DNA of 64,000 nt from Pseudenterobacter timonensis (GCF_900021175.1 NZ_FCOP01000012.1:62001-126000); one strand, 5' to 3'. Counted from the first letter of the stretch, positions 38,628 to 49,759 are shown. Program-made: numbers and translations. The notes: generated from the letters alone by a model not told the origin.

Positions 38628-39095
38628 TTAACGCGGGGAAACGGTAACCTGGCTGCCGTTGCTTGCCAGCACGACGCGCTGACCGGCTGAGAAACGGGTG
38701 TTGCCCTGTTTCTGCACCACCATAATGGTGTTGCCGTCATCTTTACGGATTTCCAGTTCGACGCCCTGCGTTTTGTTGATCGCACCCTCGACGCCCTGTC
38801 CTGCAACGCCGCCTGCCACCGCGCCTGCCGCCGTAGCCAGAGAACGGCCTGTGCCGCCGCCTATGGTATTGCCGAGGAAGCCGCCCAGGACTGCGCCACC
38901 AAGCGCGCCGATGACATTATTATCGTTGCCACCCTGAATTTGCACCGGTCGCACGTTAACAATGGTACCGTAGGTGACGTTTTGCACCTGCTTCGCTTCA
39001 GAGGCGGTATAAACATCTCCCGACAGCGAGTCGTTATTGACACAGCCTGCAAGCGTAAAACCGATCATGGATATGGCCAGTACACGTAAAATCAT
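38628..39095 (-). CDS. slyB: SlyB, outer membrane lipoprotein (Pcp family)
   Basis: SlyB is a PhoP-regulated outer membrane lipoprotein that stabilises the membrane under stress. The start at 39095 ('MILRVLAISMIGFTLAGC') gives 155 residues as in E. coli, with lipobox 'LAGC'. A glycine-zipper stretch 'GALGGAVLGGFLGNTIGGG' follows, typical of the 17 kDa antigen family. No clear PhoP box was recognised upstream. Confidence 0.95.
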   Translation of the reverse strand: MILRVLAISMIGFTLAGCVNNDSLSGDVYTASEAKQVQNVTYGTIVNVRPVQIQGGNDNNVIGALGGAVLGGFLGNTIGGGTGRSLATAAGAVAGGVAGQGVEGAINKTQGVELEIRKDDGNTIMVVQKQGNTRFSAGQRVVLASNGSQVTVSPR

Positions 39096-39341
39096 TTGAA
39101 TCTCCTGTTCACTTAAACGCTCGACAGAGCATCCATATGCCCCAAGTATATGGCATCGGCAGCCATAGATCATATCTTCACAACTGGACAAAAAAAAATT
39201 TTAGGCGAATCAGGTTTAACCGCAGGTCAACAGCAGGCGGTAGCCGGGCCTGCTCAATATCATAAATGATAAATCCCTCATGGCATTAGCGCGCGGTTTG
39301 TGGTGGAGTGGAGAGATGAGCCCAGCGATAAAGGAAGAGGC

Positions 39342-40466
39342 ATGATATCGGGTCGTTATATAGGCGTTATGTCGGGGACCAGCCTCGATGGCGTGGATGT
39401 GGTACTGGCTGCTATTGATGAAAATATGGTGGCGCAGCAGGCCAGCCTGAGCTGGCCTATTCCCCTGGCGATAAAAGAGGAGATCCTCAGCATTTGCCAG
39501 GGACAGCAGCTCACCTTGTCCCGGCTTGGCCGTCTCGATACCCGGCTGGGTCGTCTTTTTGGCGAGGCGGTTGTCGCGCTCATGGATCAGCAGAAGCTCA
39601 AGGCGCAGGATATCGTGGCGATTGGCTGTCACGGGCAGACGGTCTGGCATGAGCCAGGGGGCGAGGCGCCGCATACGCTGCAGATCGGCGATAACAACCA
39701 GATAGCGGCGATGACCGGCGTGACGGTGGTAGGTGATTTCCGCCGTCGCGATATGGCGCTGGGCGGGCAGGGGGCGCCGCTGGTGCCCGCCTTTCATCAG
39801 GCGCTGCTGGCCCATCCGGTTGAGCGGCGGATAGTGCTTAATATCGGCGGCATCGCAAATCTCTCCATGCTGATCCCCGGTCAGCCGGTGCGCGGTTATG
39901 ACACCGGGCCTGGCAATATGCTGATGGATGCCTGGATCTGGCGCCAGTGCGGAAAACCGTACGATAAAGACGCCCGCTGGGCGACAGAGGGGAAAGTTGT
40001 TCTGCCGCTGCTGCAAAGCATGCTAAGCGATCCCTGGTTTGCCGCGCCGGCGCCCAAAAGCACGGGGCGAGAATATTTTAACTACGGCTGGCTGGAGCGA
40101 CAGCTGGTCCATTTCCCCGGCATTAGTGCGAAGGACGTGCAGGCGACCCTCGCGGAACTCACCGCCGTCTCCATCGCGGAACAGGTCATGCTGAGCGGCG
40201 GATGCGAGCGGCTTTTGGTCTGCGGCGGCGGGAGCCGAAATCCGTTGCTGATGGCGCGGCTTGCCGCGCTATTGCCCGGTACCGAGGTGGCAACAACGGA
40301 GGCCGCCGGGATCAGCGGCGACGACATGGAAGCTCTGGCTTTCGCCTGGCTTGCCTGGCGCACCCTGGCGGGGCTTCCGGGAAATCTTCCCTCCGTGACC
40401 GGCGCGCGGGAAGCGACGGTCCTGGGAGCGATTTTTCCGGCCAATCCGCGACATAATCAGAGTTAA
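39342..40466 (+). CDS. anmK: Anhydro-N-acetylmuramic acid kinase
   Basis: AnmK phosphorylates and opens 1,6-anhydro-MurNAc to MurNAc-6-phosphate in cell-wall recycling. The start at 39342 follows 'aaaggaagagg' and gives 374 residues (E. coli 369). The ATP motif '[15 protein letters not shown]', '[11 protein letters not shown]', 'NIGGIANLS' and '[13 protein letters not shown]' are visible. It diverges from slyB and is followed by mliC. Confidence 0.96.
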   Translation: MISGRYIGVMSGTSLDGVDVVLAAIDENMVAQQASLSWPIPLAIKEEILSICQGQQLTLSRLGRLDTRLGRLFGEAVVALMDQQKLKAQDIVAIGCHGQTVWHEPGGEAPHTLQIGDNNQIAAMTGVTVVGDFRRRDMALGGQGAPLVPAFHQALLAHPVERRIVLNIGGIANLSMLIPGQPVRGYDTGPGNMLMDAWIWRQCGKPYDKDARWATEGKVVLPLLQSMLSDPWFAAPAPKSTGREYFNYGWLERQLVHFPGISAKDVQATLAELTAVSIAEQVMLSGGCERLLVCGGGSRNPLLMARLAALLPGTEVATTEAAGISGDDMEALAFAWLAWRTLAGLPGNLPSVTGAREATVLGAIFPANPRHNQS

Positions 40467-40558
40467 CTGAATTTCATACGTGCGTATGATGGTTAAAATC
40501 GACGAAAAGAGAGGGGCAGGTTTTGCCCCTGACAATCCAAAGTCGTCGGAACAGACAG

Positions 40559-40882
40559 ATGAAAAAAAGCCTGATTTTTGCTCTCCCTTTCTTACTTGCA
40601 GGATGTAGCTACTACAACCAGTTCGTCGAGCGCATGAGCACCGATACGCTGGAATATCGCTGTGACGAAAAACCCCTTACCGTCAAACTCAACGCCTCCC
40701 AACAGGAAGCAAGCTTTATCTATGACAATAAGCTGCTGAACCTGAAGCAGGGGCTGTCAGCCTCGGGTACGCGTTATACCGACGGCATCTGGGTTTTGTG
40801 GTCGAAAGGCGACACCGCTACCGTCTATAAACGCGACCGTATCGTGCTCAATAACTGCGTGCTGCAGAATCCGAAGCGTTGA
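40559..40882 (+). CDS. mliC: MliC, membrane-bound lysozyme inhibitor lipoprotein
   Basis: MliC is an outer-membrane-anchored inhibitor of C-type lysozyme. The start at 40559 ('[16 protein letters not shown]') gives a lipoprotein signal with lipobox and a 107-residue precursor (E. coli 109). The conserved inhibitor loops appear as '[13 protein letters not shown]' and '[16 protein letters not shown]'. It lies between anmK and pdxH, both of which are on the same strand. Confidence 0.93.
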   Translation: MKKSLIFALPFLLAGCSYYNQFVERMSTDTLEYRCDEKPLTVKLNASQQEASFIYDNKLLNLKQGLSASGTRYTDGIWVLWSKGDTATVYKRDRIVLNNCVLQNPKR

Positions 40883-40939
40883 GATTTTTCAGGGGGCGGC
40901 GCACAATAGCGCCACCCACTGTTAACGTCAGCTAACGCC

Positions 40940-41596
40940 ATGTCAGACAACGATGATTTGCAGCAAATCGCGCATCTGCGCCGTGAATACACCAAAGGCG
41001 GCCTGCGTCGCCAGGATCTGCCTGCCGAACCGCTACCCCTTTTTGAACGCTGGCTGAAACAGGCCTGCGACGCCAGGCTTGCCGACCCGACCGCGATGGT
41101 GGTTGCCACCGTCGATGAAAACGGTCAACCCTATCAGCGTATCGTCCTGCTTAAACACTATGATGAGCGCGGGCTGGTCTTTTACACCAACCTCGGCAGC
41201 CGTAAGGCTCATCAGATTGAAAACAATCCCCGCATCAGTCTCCTCTTCCCCTGGCATATGCTGGAGCGGCAGGTAATGGTCATCGGCCAGGCCCAGCGCC
41301 TGTCGACCCTGGAGGTGGTGAAATATTTCCACAGCCGTCCGCGCGACAGCCAGATCGGCGCCTGGGTCTCAAAGCAGTCGAGCCGCATTTCGGCGCGCGG
41401 CGTGCTGGAGAGTAAGTTCCTTGAGCTGAAGCAGAAATTCCAGCAGGGCGAAGTCCCGTTACCGAGCTTCTGGGGCGGCTTCCGCGTCTCCATTGAGCAG
41501 ATGGAGTTCTGGCAGGGGGGAGAACATCGCCTGCATGACCGCTTTTTGTACCAGCGCGAGAGCGATGCGTGGAAAATCGACCGCCTGGCTCCCTGA
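40940..41596 (+). CDS. pdxH: Pyridoxine/pyridoxamine 5'-phosphate oxidase
   Basis: PdxH oxidises PNP or PMP to pyridoxal 5'-phosphate using FMN. The 218-residue length and sequence match E. coli closely: '[13 protein letters not shown]', FMN contacts in '[14 protein letters not shown]' and '[14 protein letters not shown]', and the C-terminal '[11 protein letters not shown]'. The family C-terminus 'KIDRLAP' is intact. A hairpin follows before tyrS. Confidence 0.97.
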   Translation: MSDNDDLQQIAHLRREYTKGGLRRQDLPAEPLPLFERWLKQACDARLADPTAMVVATVDENGQPYQRIVLLKHYDERGLVFYTNLGSRKAHQIENNPRISLLFPWHMLERQVMVIGQAQRLSTLEVVKYFHSRPRDSQIGAWVSKQSSRISARGVLESKFLELKQKFQQGEVPLPSFWGGFRVSIEQMEFWQGGEHRLHDRFLYQRESDAWKIDRLAP

Positions 41597-41616
41597 ACCC
41601 CTAAATTTGTTCTCTT

Positions 41617-41649
41617 AAGCGCTAGCGCGCGCAGCGCTGGCGCTTTATT
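41617..41649 (+). terminator. Terminator between pdxH and tyrS
   Basis: Stem AAGCGCTAGCGC/GCGCTGGCGCTT (one G-T pair) followed by 'tattc'. The T tract is interrupted, so readthrough into tyrS is possible; in E. coli pdxH and tyrS are known to be partly co-transcribed. Confidence 0.65.
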
Positions 41650-41721
41650 CTATGTACCTTTCGCGTCTGGCGAAAAGTCGTGTACCGACAGAGGTGCAGT
41701 CGTTTATACATGGAGAATTTG

Positions 41722-42996
41722 ATGGCAAGCGGTAACTTGATTAAACAATTGCAAGAGCGGGGCCTTGTAGCCCAGGTGACGGATGAGGAAGCGTTAGCTG
41801 CGCTGCTGGCGCAAGGCCCGATCGCGCTCTATTGCGGCTTCGATCCCACCGCTGACAGCTTGCATTTGGGGCATCTTGTTCCATTGTTATGCCTGAAACG
41901 CTTCCAGCAGGCGGGCCACAAGCCGGTTGCGCTGGTTGGCGGCGCGACCGGTCTGATTGGCGATCCAAGCTTTAAAGCCGCCGAGCGTAAGCTTAATACC
42001 GAAGAGACCGTACAGCAGTGGGTGGATAAAATCCGCAAGCAGGTCGCTCCGTTCCTCGATTTTGACTGCGGAGAAAACTCCGCCGTTGCCGCTAATAACT
42101 ACGACTGGTTTGGCGGTATGAACGTCCTGACTTTCCTGCGGGATATCGGTAAACACTTTTCCGTAAACCAGATGATCAATAAAGAAGCGGTGAAGCAGCG
42201 TCTGAACCGTGACGATCAGGGTATCTCCTTTACCGAGTTCTCCTATAACCTGCTGCAGGGTTACGACTTCGCCTGCCTGAACAAACTGCACAATGTTTCG
42301 CTGCAGATTGGCGGCTCCGACCAGTGGGGTAATATCACCTCGGGTATCGACCTGACCCGTCGTCTGCATCAGAAGCAGGTATTCGGCCTGACCGTTCCGC
42401 TGATCACCAAAGCGGATGGCACCAAATTCGGTAAAACTGAAGGCGGCGCGGTCTGGCTCGATCCAAAGAAAACCAGCCCGTACAAATTCTACCAGTTCTG
42501 GATCAACACCGCCGATGCGGATGTTTACCGCTTCCTGAAGTTCTTTACCTTCATGGAGCTCGAAGAGATCAATGCGCTGGAAGAAGAGGATAAAAACAGC
42601 GGTAAAGCGCCACGCGCGCAGTATGTGCTGGCCGAGCAGGTCACCCGTCTGGTGCACGGCGAAGCGGGGCTGGCGGCGGCGAAACGCATCACCGAAAGTC
42701 TCTTCAACGGCACGCTGAGCGATCTGAGCGAAGAGGATTTCGAGCAGCTGGCGCAGGATGGTGTGCCGATGGTTGAGATGGAAAAAGGGGCGGATCTGAT
42801 GCAGGCGCTGGTCGATTCCGAGCTGCAGCCTTCCCGTGGCCAGGCGCGCAAAACCATCGCCTCCAACGCCATCACCATTAACGGCGAAAAGCAGTCCGAT
42901 CCGGAATATACCTTTACCGACAGCGATCGTCTTTTTGGCCGCTATACGCTGCTGCGTCGCGGTAAGAAAAACTACTGCCTGGTTTGCTGGAAATAA
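41722..42996 (+). CDS. tyrS: Tyrosyl-tRNA synthetase
   Basis: TyrS charges tRNA-Tyr. The start at 41722 ('[15 protein letters not shown]') has 'tggag' upstream and gives 424 residues as in E. coli. Class I motifs are 'HLGH' in '[14 protein letters not shown]' and 'KFGKT' in '[13 protein letters not shown]'. The C-terminal S4-like RNA-binding domain ends '[15 protein letters not shown]'. Confidence 0.98.
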   Translation: MASGNLIKQLQERGLVAQVTDEEALAALLAQGPIALYCGFDPTADSLHLGHLVPLLCLKRFQQAGHKPVALVGGATGLIGDPSFKAAERKLNTEETVQQWVDKIRKQVAPFLDFDCGENSAVAANNYDWFGGMNVLTFLRDIGKHFSVNQMINKEAVKQRLNRDDQGISFTEFSYNLLQGYDFACLNKLHNVSLQIGGSDQWGNITSGIDLTRRLHQKQVFGLTVPLITKADGTKFGKTEGGAVWLDPKKTSPYKFYQFWINTADADVYRFLKFFTFMELEEINALEEEDKNSGKAPRAQYVLAEQVTRLVHGEAGLAAAKRITESLFNGTLSDLSEEDFEQLAQDGVPMVEMEKGADLMQALVDSELQPSRGQARKTIASNAITINGEKQSDPEYTFTDSDRLFGRYTLLRRGKKNYCLVCWK

Positions 42997-43011
42997 CCAA
43001 AAGAAGCATGC

Positions 43012-43035
43012 AGGGGCGCGGGAGACCGCGCCCCT
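43012..43035 (+). terminator. Terminator after tyrS
   Basis: A 10-bp stem AGGGGCGCGG/CCGCGCCCCT with loop GAGA followed by 'ttactatt'. Moderately strong; pdxY starts only 25 bases later. Confidence 0.7.
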
Positions 43036-43059
43036 TTACTATTCAGGGTTTTGTGTAAA

Positions 43060-43920
43060 ATGAAGAATATCCTCGCCATCCAGTCCCATGTCGTCTTTGG
43101 ACACGCTGGCAATAGCGCCGCAGAATTTCCCATGCGTCGCCTGGGCGCCAACGTCTGGCCCCTCAACACCGTACAGTTCTCAAACCATACGCAATACGGC
43201 AAATGGACCGGGTGCGTTATGCCGCCGTCGCATTTAACCGAGATAGTCCAGGGCATCGCTGATATCGACCAGCTGAAGCGCTGCGACGCGGTGCTGAGCG
43301 GCTATCTGGGTTCGGCCGAGCAGGGTGAGCATATTCTCGCCATCGTTCGCCAGGTAAAAGCGGCCAATCCGGCAGCGAAGTTTTTCTGCGATCCGGTGAT
43401 GGGACACCCTGAGAAGGGCTGTTTCGTCGCGCCTGGCGTGGCGGAGTTCCATCAGCGCCACGCGCTGCCCGCGAGCGACATTATCGCGCCAAACCTGGTC
43501 GAGCTTGAAATTCTCTGCGAACACCCGGTGAACTCCGTTGAGGAGGCGGTTCTCGCCGCCCGGGAGCTAATCGCCCAAGGGCCGAAGATTGTGCTGGTTA
43601 AACATCTTGCGCGCGCCGGGCTCAGCCGCGATCGCTTTGAGATGCTGCTGGTGACGGGTGATGAAGCCTGGCATATCAGCCGTCCGCTGGTCGATTTTGG
43701 CGCGCGTCATCCGGTAGGCGTGGGGGATGTGACCAGCGGGCTGCTGCTGGTGAAGCTGTTGCAGGGCGCGAGCCTGCGTGATGCGCTGGAGCACGTGACG
43801 GCAGCGGTCTATGAAATCATGGTGACCACCAAAGCGATGCAGGAGTATGAGCTACAGGTCGTCGCGGCGCAGGACCGCATCGCGAAGCCGGAGCACTATT
43901 TCAGCGCCACTCTGCTGTAA
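43060..43920 (+). CDS. pdxY: Pyridoxal kinase PdxY
   Basis: PdxY phosphorylates pyridoxal in the vitamin B6 salvage pathway. I take ATG 43060 (286 residues; E. coli 287); an in-frame TTG nine bases upstream is the alternative and neither has an ideal ribosome-binding site. Motifs include '[14 protein letters not shown]', '[13 protein letters not shown]' and the catalytic '[14 protein letters not shown]'. It is close to pdxH, both serving PLP supply. Confidence 0.95.
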   Translation: MKNILAIQSHVVFGHAGNSAAEFPMRRLGANVWPLNTVQFSNHTQYGKWTGCVMPPSHLTEIVQGIADIDQLKRCDAVLSGYLGSAEQGEHILAIVRQVKAANPAAKFFCDPVMGHPEKGCFVAPGVAEFHQRHALPASDIIAPNLVELEILCEHPVNSVEEAVLAARELIAQGPKIVLVKHLARAGLSRDRFEMLLVTGDEAWHISRPLVDFGARHPVGVGDVTSGLLLVKLLQGASLRDALEHVTAAVYEIMVTTKAMQEYELQVVAAQDRIAKPEHYFSATLL

Positions 43921-43925
43921 AAAAA

Positions 43926-43945
43926 CGGGTAGCGTACGCTACCCG
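43926..43945. terminator. Terminator between pdxY and gstA
   Basis: A perfect 20-bp palindrome CGGGTAGCGTACGCTACCCG, preceded by AAAAAA. In transcript sense on the minus strand it is followed by a T tract, so it ends gstA; on the plus strand it ends pdxY less efficiently. Confidence 0.82.
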
Positions 43946-43952
43946 GTCTGCA

Positions 43953-44558
43953 TTAATTCAGTCCTTCCGCTTTAAGCGCCGCCGCCACGGACGGGCGCGC
44001 CGCGACACGGTCCATATAAGAGGCGATATGGTCTAATCCGTCCATATTAAGCTTCACGGCGCGCGCCCAGCGCAGAACCGTAAAGAGATAGGCATCGGCT
44101 ACGGTAAAGCGGGAGCCGCCAATCCAGTGATCTTCCTTCAGCGCATCGTTAACATAGCTCAACTTCTTCTCCAGCTGACTGCGAACGGCAGGCTTGTACT
44201 CTTCCGGGGTATCCGGACGGAAGAGCGGGGTGAAGCCTTTATGGAGCTCGGTCGCGATGTAGTTCAACCACTCCAGCGTCTTATAACGGGCGATAGTGCC
44301 GGTGGGCGCCAGCAGCTGGCGATCCGGTACGTTATCTGCCAGGAACTGCATGATGGCGACCCCTTCGGTAAGCAGGGTGCCGTCGTCAAGCAGCAACGCC
44401 GGAACCTGTCCCTTGGGATTAACTGCAAAATAGTCATCGCCGTTTTCAAGGCGTTTCTGGCTCAGATCCACGCTGTCGAGGGTGAAATCCTTTCCACTCT
44501 CACGCAGGGTGATGTGTGAAGCAAGAGAGCAGGCACCCGGCTTGTAGAACAGTTTCAT
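43953..44558 (-). CDS. gstA: Glutathione S-transferase (beta class)
   Basis: A 201-residue cytosolic glutathione transferase. The beta-class catalytic cysteine is in '[12 protein letters not shown]' (Cys10). The thioredoxin-fold N-domain includes '[20 protein letters not shown]' (cis-Pro and the GSH-binding Glu-Ser equivalent, here Glu-Gly). The helical C-domain ends '[14 protein letters not shown]'. E. coli gstA has the same neighbours. Confidence 0.95.
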   Translation of the reverse strand: MKLFYKPGACSLASHITLRESGKDFTLDSVDLSQKRLENGDDYFAVNPKGQVPALLLDDGTLLTEGVAIMQFLADNVPDRQLLAPTGTIARYKTLEWLNYIATELHKGFTPLFRPDTPEEYKPAVRSQLEKKLSYVNDALKEDHWIGGSRFTVADAYLFTVLRWARAVKLNMDGLDHIASYMDRVAARPSVAAALKAEGLN

Positions 44559-44613
44559 CGGTAACTCCTTTTTGCTGAGGTTTCAGCTATGTTAGTGCGG
44601 ACCAGGGCAAAAA

Positions 44614-44641
44614 AAAAGCCGCTAATTACTTAGCGGCTTTT
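44614..44641 (-). terminator. Intrinsic terminator of dtpA
   Basis: A 12-bp stem AAAAGCCGCTAA/TTAGCGGCTTTT with a 4-base loop and a long T tract on the minus strand (TTTTTTTTT). It lies 22 bases beyond the dtpA stop. Confidence 0.93.
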
Positions 44642-44662
44642 AACGAGGTTTCCCGGCGACGG

Positions 44663-46168
44663 TTACGCGTTGGCGGCGTTCGCCTTCACGGTTTTATCAT
44701 CATCCAGCGTCATGCGGTTCAGCTTAGGCGCGGTGAGAAGCATCAGCACGGCGATAACGGCGGTGGCGATACCAATCTGCATAAAGACGCGGCCGTAGAC
44801 TTCGAGAGAGATCAGCGGGTCGGTTACGTTTTCCGGTACCGCCATCAGGTTTGCAATGCGGCCAGCGATGATCGCGGCACCCGCGGTGGTCAGGAACCAG
44901 CTACCCATGATGAAGCCCATCAGACGCTGCGGCACCAGCTGTGCAACCATTGCCAGACCCAGGCCGGAGATCATCAGCTCGCCGATAGACTGCAGCGCAT
45001 AGCTCAGGATCAGCCAGTTAACGGAGACGATACCCGCGTCGCTGGCGAATTTCGCGCCCAGCGGCAGTACGAGGAACGCACCAGAGCAGAGCACCATACC
45101 GATAGCGAACTTGTGCGGCATCGGCAGACGGTCGCCCATCTTGTTGTAGATAGCGGCCAGAATCGGGCTACCCACCATGATCCAGAACGGGTTCAGCGCC
45201 TGATACTGTTCTGGTTCGAAGGCGAGACCCAGAATCGAGTGCTCAACGTTACGAATCGCGAAGAAGTTCAGGGAGGTCGGCATCTGGCTGTAGAGCACGA
45301 AGAACACGATCGCCTCAAGCATCAGAATAAAGGCTACGATCATCTTGCGACGCGCTGCGCCCTGCATGGCAAACGCTTCTTTACCGAAGATGATAATAAT
45401 ACCCAGCGCCACGACGCCCAGCACAGCACGCGCAATCGACTGGTTATGCAGCAGCCAGGTGGCAATCGCAACCAGCACCACAACGCCGACGATGGTCGCA
45501 AGCAGCTTGCCCATATGGACCGGCATAAAGTCAGGTTTAGAGCCGTACTGTTTCACCCATCTCTGGCAGAAGGCGAAGTTGATGACGGTGATCACCATAC
45601 CCACTACGGAAAGCGCAAAAGCGACGCTCCAGCCAAATTTCGCCGCGAGCCACGGCGTCGCCAGCATGGAGAAGAAGGAGCCGATGTTCACGGACATGTA
45701 GTACATGGTAAATGCACCGTCCAGACGCGGGTCGTTTTTCTCATAGCAGGTTGAGAGCAGGGAGGAGGGGTTCGCCTTGAAGAGGCCATTGCCGACCGCG
45801 ATGGTCGCCATACCCAGATAAACAATAGCTGCATCGTGACCAGACCAGGCGACCAGGGCATAACCGATAGCCAGCACAATAGCGCCCAGCATGATTACAC
45901 GTTTGGTGCCAAGAACCTTATCCCCTAACCAGCCGCCGACGGCAACCAGGCCGTATACAAGCGCGCTAAAGGAAGAGAAGAGCGTAATAGAATCCGCTTC
46001 TGACATACCCAGTTGTTTCACGAGGTAAACGGCCATAATCCCTTGCAGGCCGTAGAAGCCGAAACGCTCCCATAATTCGATCGAGAAAATGAGATAGAAC
46101 GCTTTCGGCTGTTTGAAAGCGTTAAGACTTACGCTTTCATCCGCTGGTTTTTTGTTTGCAGTTGACAC
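44663..46168 (-). CDS. dtpA: DtpA (TppB), proton-dependent di/tripeptide transporter
   Basis: DtpA is an inner-membrane POT-family symporter for di- and tripeptides. The 501-residue protein has about fourteen membrane segments. The POT motif ExxERF is in '[16 protein letters not shown]'; the PTR2 signature is in '[17 protein letters not shown]' and '[15 protein letters not shown]'. In E. coli it is under EnvZ/OmpR control. It has a long (about 590 bp) upstream region with a CRP-like site. Confidence 0.96.
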   Translation of the reverse strand: MSTANKKPADESVSLNAFKQPKAFYLIFSIELWERFGFYGLQGIMAVYLVKQLGMSEADSITLFSSFSALVYGLVAVGGWLGDKVLGTKRVIMLGAIVLAIGYALVAWSGHDAAIVYLGMATIAVGNGLFKANPSSLLSTCYEKNDPRLDGAFTMYYMSVNIGSFFSMLATPWLAAKFGWSVAFALSVVGMVITVINFAFCQRWVKQYGSKPDFMPVHMGKLLATIVGVVVLVAIATWLLHNQSIARAVLGVVALGIIIIFGKEAFAMQGAARRKMIVAFILMLEAIVFFVLYSQMPTSLNFFAIRNVEHSILGLAFEPEQYQALNPFWIMVGSPILAAIYNKMGDRLPMPHKFAIGMVLCSGAFLVLPLGAKFASDAGIVSVNWLILSYALQSIGELMISGLGLAMVAQLVPQRLMGFIMGSWFLTTAGAAIIAGRIANLMAVPENVTDPLISLEVYGRVFMQIGIATAVIAVLMLLTAPKLNRMTLDDDKTVKANAANA

Positions 46169-46557
46169 ATATACCTCTTTTTTTACATCCCATATTAACG
46201 GGGGTGTTCATAGCGTGATGGCGCATGTCCATCCGCATTATTTTTATAGTGGGAGGGGAAACGGCGGGTAATGTTCACTATCCTGAGGCATCTGGCAATA
46301 GATTTGCAATACTCTGTTACATTTAACTCTACCGGGATAATGCTCGGATTAACCAAATGTTATTCAGCGTTAAATTTCACGCCAGTAAAATTCATGGTTT
46401 TTTTCACTGCCTGATCCGGGGGAGAGAGGGGTTTAGGCGATATCTTCTGCTAAATGGCGTTTATGGCAGTGGTATTCCCCTTTATCTGAAAAATGTCTGG
46501 ACGATTCTTTTGCTAAAAAGCGTATCAAGCTTGTGCTACGCGGTACGCGCTCGCATA

Positions 46558-46631
46558 TTTTCAACAGAATTATAACAAGTCGTTTTCTATGTGATCATCA
46601 TCACATATATATAGAAAATTCTGTTGGAAAA
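46558..46631. repeat. Nested inverted repeat around a CRP-like site
   Basis: Outer arms TTTTCAACAGAA (46558-46569) and TTCTGTTGGAAAA (46619-46631, one extra G) enclose inner arms TTTTCTAT (46583-46590) and ATAGAAAA, which in turn enclose the CRP-like core. As RNA it could form a long A/U-rich hairpin. Confidence 0.6.
46590..46605. promoter_or_regulatory. CRP-like binding site upstream of dtpA
   Basis: TGTGATCATCATCACA contains both consensus half-sites TGTGA and TCACA with the standard 6-base spacer. It is about 420 bases upstream of the dtpA start, far for direct activation of dtpA unless a distal promoter exists. Confidence 0.7.
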
Positions 46632-46706
46632 AAAAGGATTGACCTGTTTGGGTGTTAATTGGCCAGATGATAGTCCGCGAGTGTAGCCACAGTCGGGCAA
46701 AGAAAA

Positions 46707-46723
46707 GGGGACTATCTGTCCCC
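46707..46723 (-). terminator. Terminator of the rsx-nth operon
   Basis: On the minus strand the stem GGGGAC/GTCCCC with loop AGATA is followed by 'TTTTCTTTG'. It lies 32 bases beyond the nth stop. Confidence 0.85.
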
Positions 46724-46755
46724 AAAAAAAGCACTATCAGAATCTGAACCGGTTC

Positions 46756-47391
46756 TCAGGAATAAACTTTCTCTTTATATTCACACAGATCCTCGATAAT
46801 ACATGAGCCGCAGCGGGGCTTACGGGCAATGCAGGTATAACGGCCATGAAGGATCAGCCAGTGGTGGCAGTCTACCTTGAATGCAGGGGGGACCACCTTG
46901 AGAAGCTTCTCTTCCACCTGCTCTACGTTTTTCCCCGGGGCGAACTGGGTGCGGTTACAGACGCGGAAAATATGCGTATCGACGGCAATGGTCGGCCAGC
47001 CAAAGGCGGTATTGAGCACCACATTGGCAGTTTTACGGCCCACGCCGGGCAGCGCCTCCAGCGCGGCGCGATCTTCCGGCACCTCTCCGCCATGCTTTTC
47101 CAGCAGGATGCGGCAGGTTTTAATCACGTTTTCCGCTTTACTGTTAAAAAGGCCGATGGTTTTAATGTAGGACTTCACCCCCTCCACGCCCAGGTCAACC
47201 ATTGCCTGCGGGGTATTGGCCACAGGATAGAGCTTCGCCGTCGCTTTATTGACGCTGACGTCGGTTGCCTGCGCCGAGAGCAGCACCGCGATCAGAAGCT
47301 CAAACGGGGAGGAGAAGTTTAGCTCCGTCGTCGGGTGCGGGTTGTTTTCGCGCAGGCGCGTGAGGATCTCCAGGCGCTTCTCTTTATTCAT
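46756..47391 (-). CDS. nth: Endonuclease III (DNA glycosylase/AP lyase)
   Basis: Nth removes oxidised pyrimidines in base-excision repair. The 211-residue protein has the helix-hairpin-helix '[20 protein letters not shown]' with the catalytic Lys, the catalytic Asp in '[10 protein letters not shown]' and the C-terminal [4Fe-4S] motif '[17 protein letters not shown]'. It overlaps rsxE by 4 bases and is the last gene of the rsx operon, as in E. coli. Confidence 0.97.
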   Translation of the reverse strand: MNKEKRLEILTRLRENNPHPTTELNFSSPFELLIAVLLSAQATDVSVNKATAKLYPVANTPQAMVDLGVEGVKSYIKTIGLFNSKAENVIKTCRILLEKHGGEVPEDRAALEALPGVGRKTANVVLNTAFGWPTIAVDTHIFRVCNRTQFAPGKNVEQVEEKLLKVVPPAFKVDCHHWLILHGRYTCIARKPRCGSCIIEDLCEYKEKVYS

Positions 47392-48074
47392 ACCGCTTTC
47401 TCCGGCACCGCCTCTTGCGACTGACGTTCTGCGGCGCGGCGCTTACGTTTCTCGTCAATCAGGTATTTGACCGCCAGCATCATGCCAAGACCGATAAACG
47501 CCCCCGGCGGCAGCATCGCCAGCAGGAAAGGGGTATCGGTATGAAAGACTTCAATGCGTAACGCTTTTGCCCAGCCACCCAGCAGAGCATCCGCGCCGTC
47601 AAAGAGCGTGCCGTTGCCGAGGATTTCACGCATTGAGCCCAGCACGAACATCGCGCCGGTGGCCCCCATGCCGATAGAAAATCCGTCCAGCGCCGAGATA
47701 AGCGGATCGTTTTTTACCGCAAAGGCCTCGGCGCGACCCACCACGATGCAGTTGGTCACGATAAGGGGGATAAAAATCCCGAGCGACTGATAGAGGCCAA
47801 AGGCGTAAGCGTTGATCAGCATCTGCACCACGCTTACCACCGAGGCGATGATCATGACATAAATGGGAATACGAATTTCAGAAGGGGTCCAGCGACGCAG
47901 CGCCGAAATCGAAAAATTGGTCAGCGTCAACACCAGCGTAGTGGCCAGCCCCAGACCCAGCGCGTTGGTGGCGGTGGAGGTGACCGCCAGCAAGGGACAC
48001 ATCCCCAGAAGCTGGACCAGTGCGGAGTTGTTCTTCCACAGCCCCTGAACGATAACCTCTTTAACCTGGCTCAT
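47388..48074 (-). CDS. rsxE: RsxE, Rsx (Rnf-like) complex membrane subunit
   Basis: RsxE is one of the paired antiporter-like membrane subunits of the RsxABCDGE electron-transfer complex, which keeps SoxR reduced. The 228-residue protein has about six membrane segments and the conserved '[20 protein letters not shown]' start, related to RsxA. It has a charged C-terminal tail. It follows rsxG by 2 bases and overlaps nth by 4. Confidence 0.95.
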   Translation of the reverse strand: MSQVKEVIVQGLWKNNSALVQLLGMCPLLAVTSTATNALGLGLATTLVLTLTNFSISALRRWTPSEIRIPIYVMIIASVVSVVQMLINAYAFGLYQSLGIFIPLIVTNCIVVGRAEAFAVKNDPLISALDGFSIGMGATGAMFVLGSMREILGNGTLFDGADALLGGWAKALRIEVFHTDTPFLLAMLPPGAFIGLGMMLAVKYLIDEKRKRRAAERQSQEAVPEKAV

Positions 48075-48076
48075 GA

Positions 48077-48697
48077 TTACTCCTCACAGGCAGGAAGATT
48101 GTTGATTTGCGCGGGCAGCGTCCCGGCAAAGATCCCGGCGCGCTTCACGGCGTTGACCACGGCGCGCGGGGTAATGGTTGCCCCGGTGAACTGATCAAAT
48201 TCGCCGCCATCCTTTTTGACCGCGAAAGCGGGGTCGTTTTCGCCATGAATCACCTTACCGGCGAAACTCAAAATCCAGTCGCTGAGGCGGAGCTCGATTT
48301 TATCCCCCAGCCCCGGCGTTTCATGGTGCGCCGTAACGCGGGTGCCCAGTATAGTGCCAGAGAAATCTGCGCCAACCAGCAGTTGAATCGCGCCCGAATA
48401 ACCGTCTGGCGCAGTGGCTTCCAGAACGGCACCCACCGCCTTGTCGCCCTTGCGGGCGATATAGACACGGTGCTCCCCTTTGCCGAGCTGGGGATCCTGA
48501 ACGATAAAACAGCTTTTTTGCAGCTCATTATCATAGAAGCTGGCGGGGATCACCTGATCGAAAAGCGCCTTCTGCTGGCTGGCGGCCTGCTCATCGATGG
48601 TTGATTTGGTCAGGGAATTGACCAGCGCGGTAAGTCCCGTCAGCGCCGCGGCGAAAAGTGCCAGCGTTACGCCATGTTTTTGCATCGTTTTTAGCAT
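48077..48697 (-). CDS. rsxG: RsxG, FMN-binding subunit of the Rsx complex
   Basis: A 206-residue protein with one N-terminal membrane helix and a periplasmic FMN-binding domain. The threonine that carries covalent FMN is in '[15 protein letters not shown]' (S/TGAT motif). '[13 protein letters not shown]' is a conserved family block. It lies between rsxD and rsxE in the operon. Confidence 0.95.
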   Translation of the reverse strand: MLKTMQKHGVTLALFAAALTGLTALVNSLTKSTIDEQAASQQKALFDQVIPASFYDNELQKSCFIVQDPQLGKGEHRVYIARKGDKAVGAVLEATAPDGYSGAIQLLVGADFSGTILGTRVTAHHETPGLGDKIELRLSDWILSFAGKVIHGENDPAFAVKKDGGEFDQFTGATITPRAVVNAVKRAGIFAGTLPAQINNLPACEE

Positions 48698-48706
48698 GGC
48701 GACTCC

Positions 48707-49759
48707 TTAACGGTGACCGTACGCGCGCGGGCGAGTGTAGTAATCAATTAACGGAACGGTAATATTGGCGAGCAGGACGGCAAAAGCGACGCCGTCGGGA
48801 TAGCCGCCAAAGCTACGGATAAGCCAGACGAGCAGGCCTGCCAGCGCGCCGAAGATCAATCGCCCGCGATTAGTGGTCGAAGCGGTCACCGGATCGGTCA
48901 GAATAAAAAACGCCCCCAGCATGGTTGCGCCGGAGAGGAGGTGCATCTGCGGGCTGGCCAGCGGCTGGGAGGAAAACGCCCAGCCCAGCGCAGAGCAGAG
49001 GGCGAGGGTGACCAGGAAGCTGACCGGGATATGCCAGCGAATGGCCTTTTTCCAGAGCAGCAGCATGCCGCCCAACATATAGGCAAGGTTGACCCACTGC
49101 CAGCCCGCGCCCGCGAGCATGCCGTGATAAATGGCGGACTGCATAATCTCATCCACACTTTTTCCGGCGTGCAGGGACGTTTTAAAGGTATCCAGCGGCG
49201 TGGCCTGACTGATGCCGTCCACGCCCATACGCAGGGTAGTCATATCCCCCCCGGCAGCGGTATGGCCGGTAAAGATCATCTGCAGCGCATCCATAAAGCC
49301 TGGCACCGTCGCGGCAATTTGCTGAGGCGGCAGCCAGCTCGTCATCTGCACCGGGAAAGAGATCAGCAGTACCACGTAGCCAATCATGGCGGGGTTGAAG
49401 GGGTTATGGCCCAGGCCGCCATAAAGCTGTTTGGCGATAATAACCGCGAAAACGGTCCCCAGCACCACCATCCACCACGGCGCAAAAGGGGGAATACTAA
49501 TAGCCAGCAGCAGGCCGGTCAGCAGCGCGGAGTTATCCGCCAGCGTGCGGGAGACCGCCTTTTTGCGAAGCTTCAGCACCAGCGCTTCCGCAGCCAGGGC
49601 GCTCGCGCAGCCCAGCAGGATCTGAAAAAGCGTCCCCCAGCCAAAAAACCAGAGCTGAACGCCAATGCCCGGCAGCGCGGCCAGGCAAACCAGCATCATA
49701 ATGCGTGACGTCTGGCGCTGGTTGTGGGTGTAAGGGGAACTTGCGATTCTGAAAACCAT
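48707..49759 (-). CDS. rsxD: RsxD, membrane subunit with covalent FMN
   Basis: A 350-residue NqrB/RnfD-type inner membrane protein with about nine to ten membrane segments. The FMN-threonine motif is '[19 protein letters not shown]'. The start directly follows the rsxC stop (no gap). Length agrees with E. coli RsxD (352). Confidence 0.96.
   Translation of the reverse strand: MVFRIASSPYTHNQRQTSRIMMLVCLAALPGIGVQLWFFGWGTLFQILLGCASALAAEALVLKLRKKAVSRTLADNSALLTGLLLAISIPPFAPWWMVVLGTVFAVIIAKQLYGGLGHNPFNPAMIGYVVLLISFPVQMTSWLPPQQIAATVPGFMDALQMIFTGHTAAGGDMTTLRMGVDGISQATPLDTFKTSLHAGKSVDEIMQSAIYHGMLAGAGWQWVNLAYMLGGMLLLWKKAIRWHIPVSFLVTLALCSALGWAFSSQPLASPQMHLLSGATMLGAFFILTDPVTASTTNRGRLIFGALAGLLVWLIRSFGGYPDGVAFAVLLANITVPLIDYYTRPRAYGHR

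Larger units (their letters stand above)
46169..46755. other. Long non-coding region between dtpA and nth
   Basis: About 587 bases of A/T-rich DNA with no supported gene. It contains the dtpA promoter near its left end, a CRP-like site in a nested inverted repeat in the middle and the terminator of the rsx-nth operon at its right end. A 72-codon plus-strand frame (46357-46575) has no ribosome-binding site or family resemblance. Confidence 0.6.

Noticed and set aside
39096..39240. PhoP box upstream of slyB
   Set aside because: No pair of (T/G)GTTTA direct repeats with 5-base spacing was found, although PhoP control is known in E. coli.
46357..46575. 72-codon plus-strand frame in the dtpA-nth gap
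   Set aside because: No ribosome-binding site, composition like non-coding A/T-rich DNA and no recognisable family.
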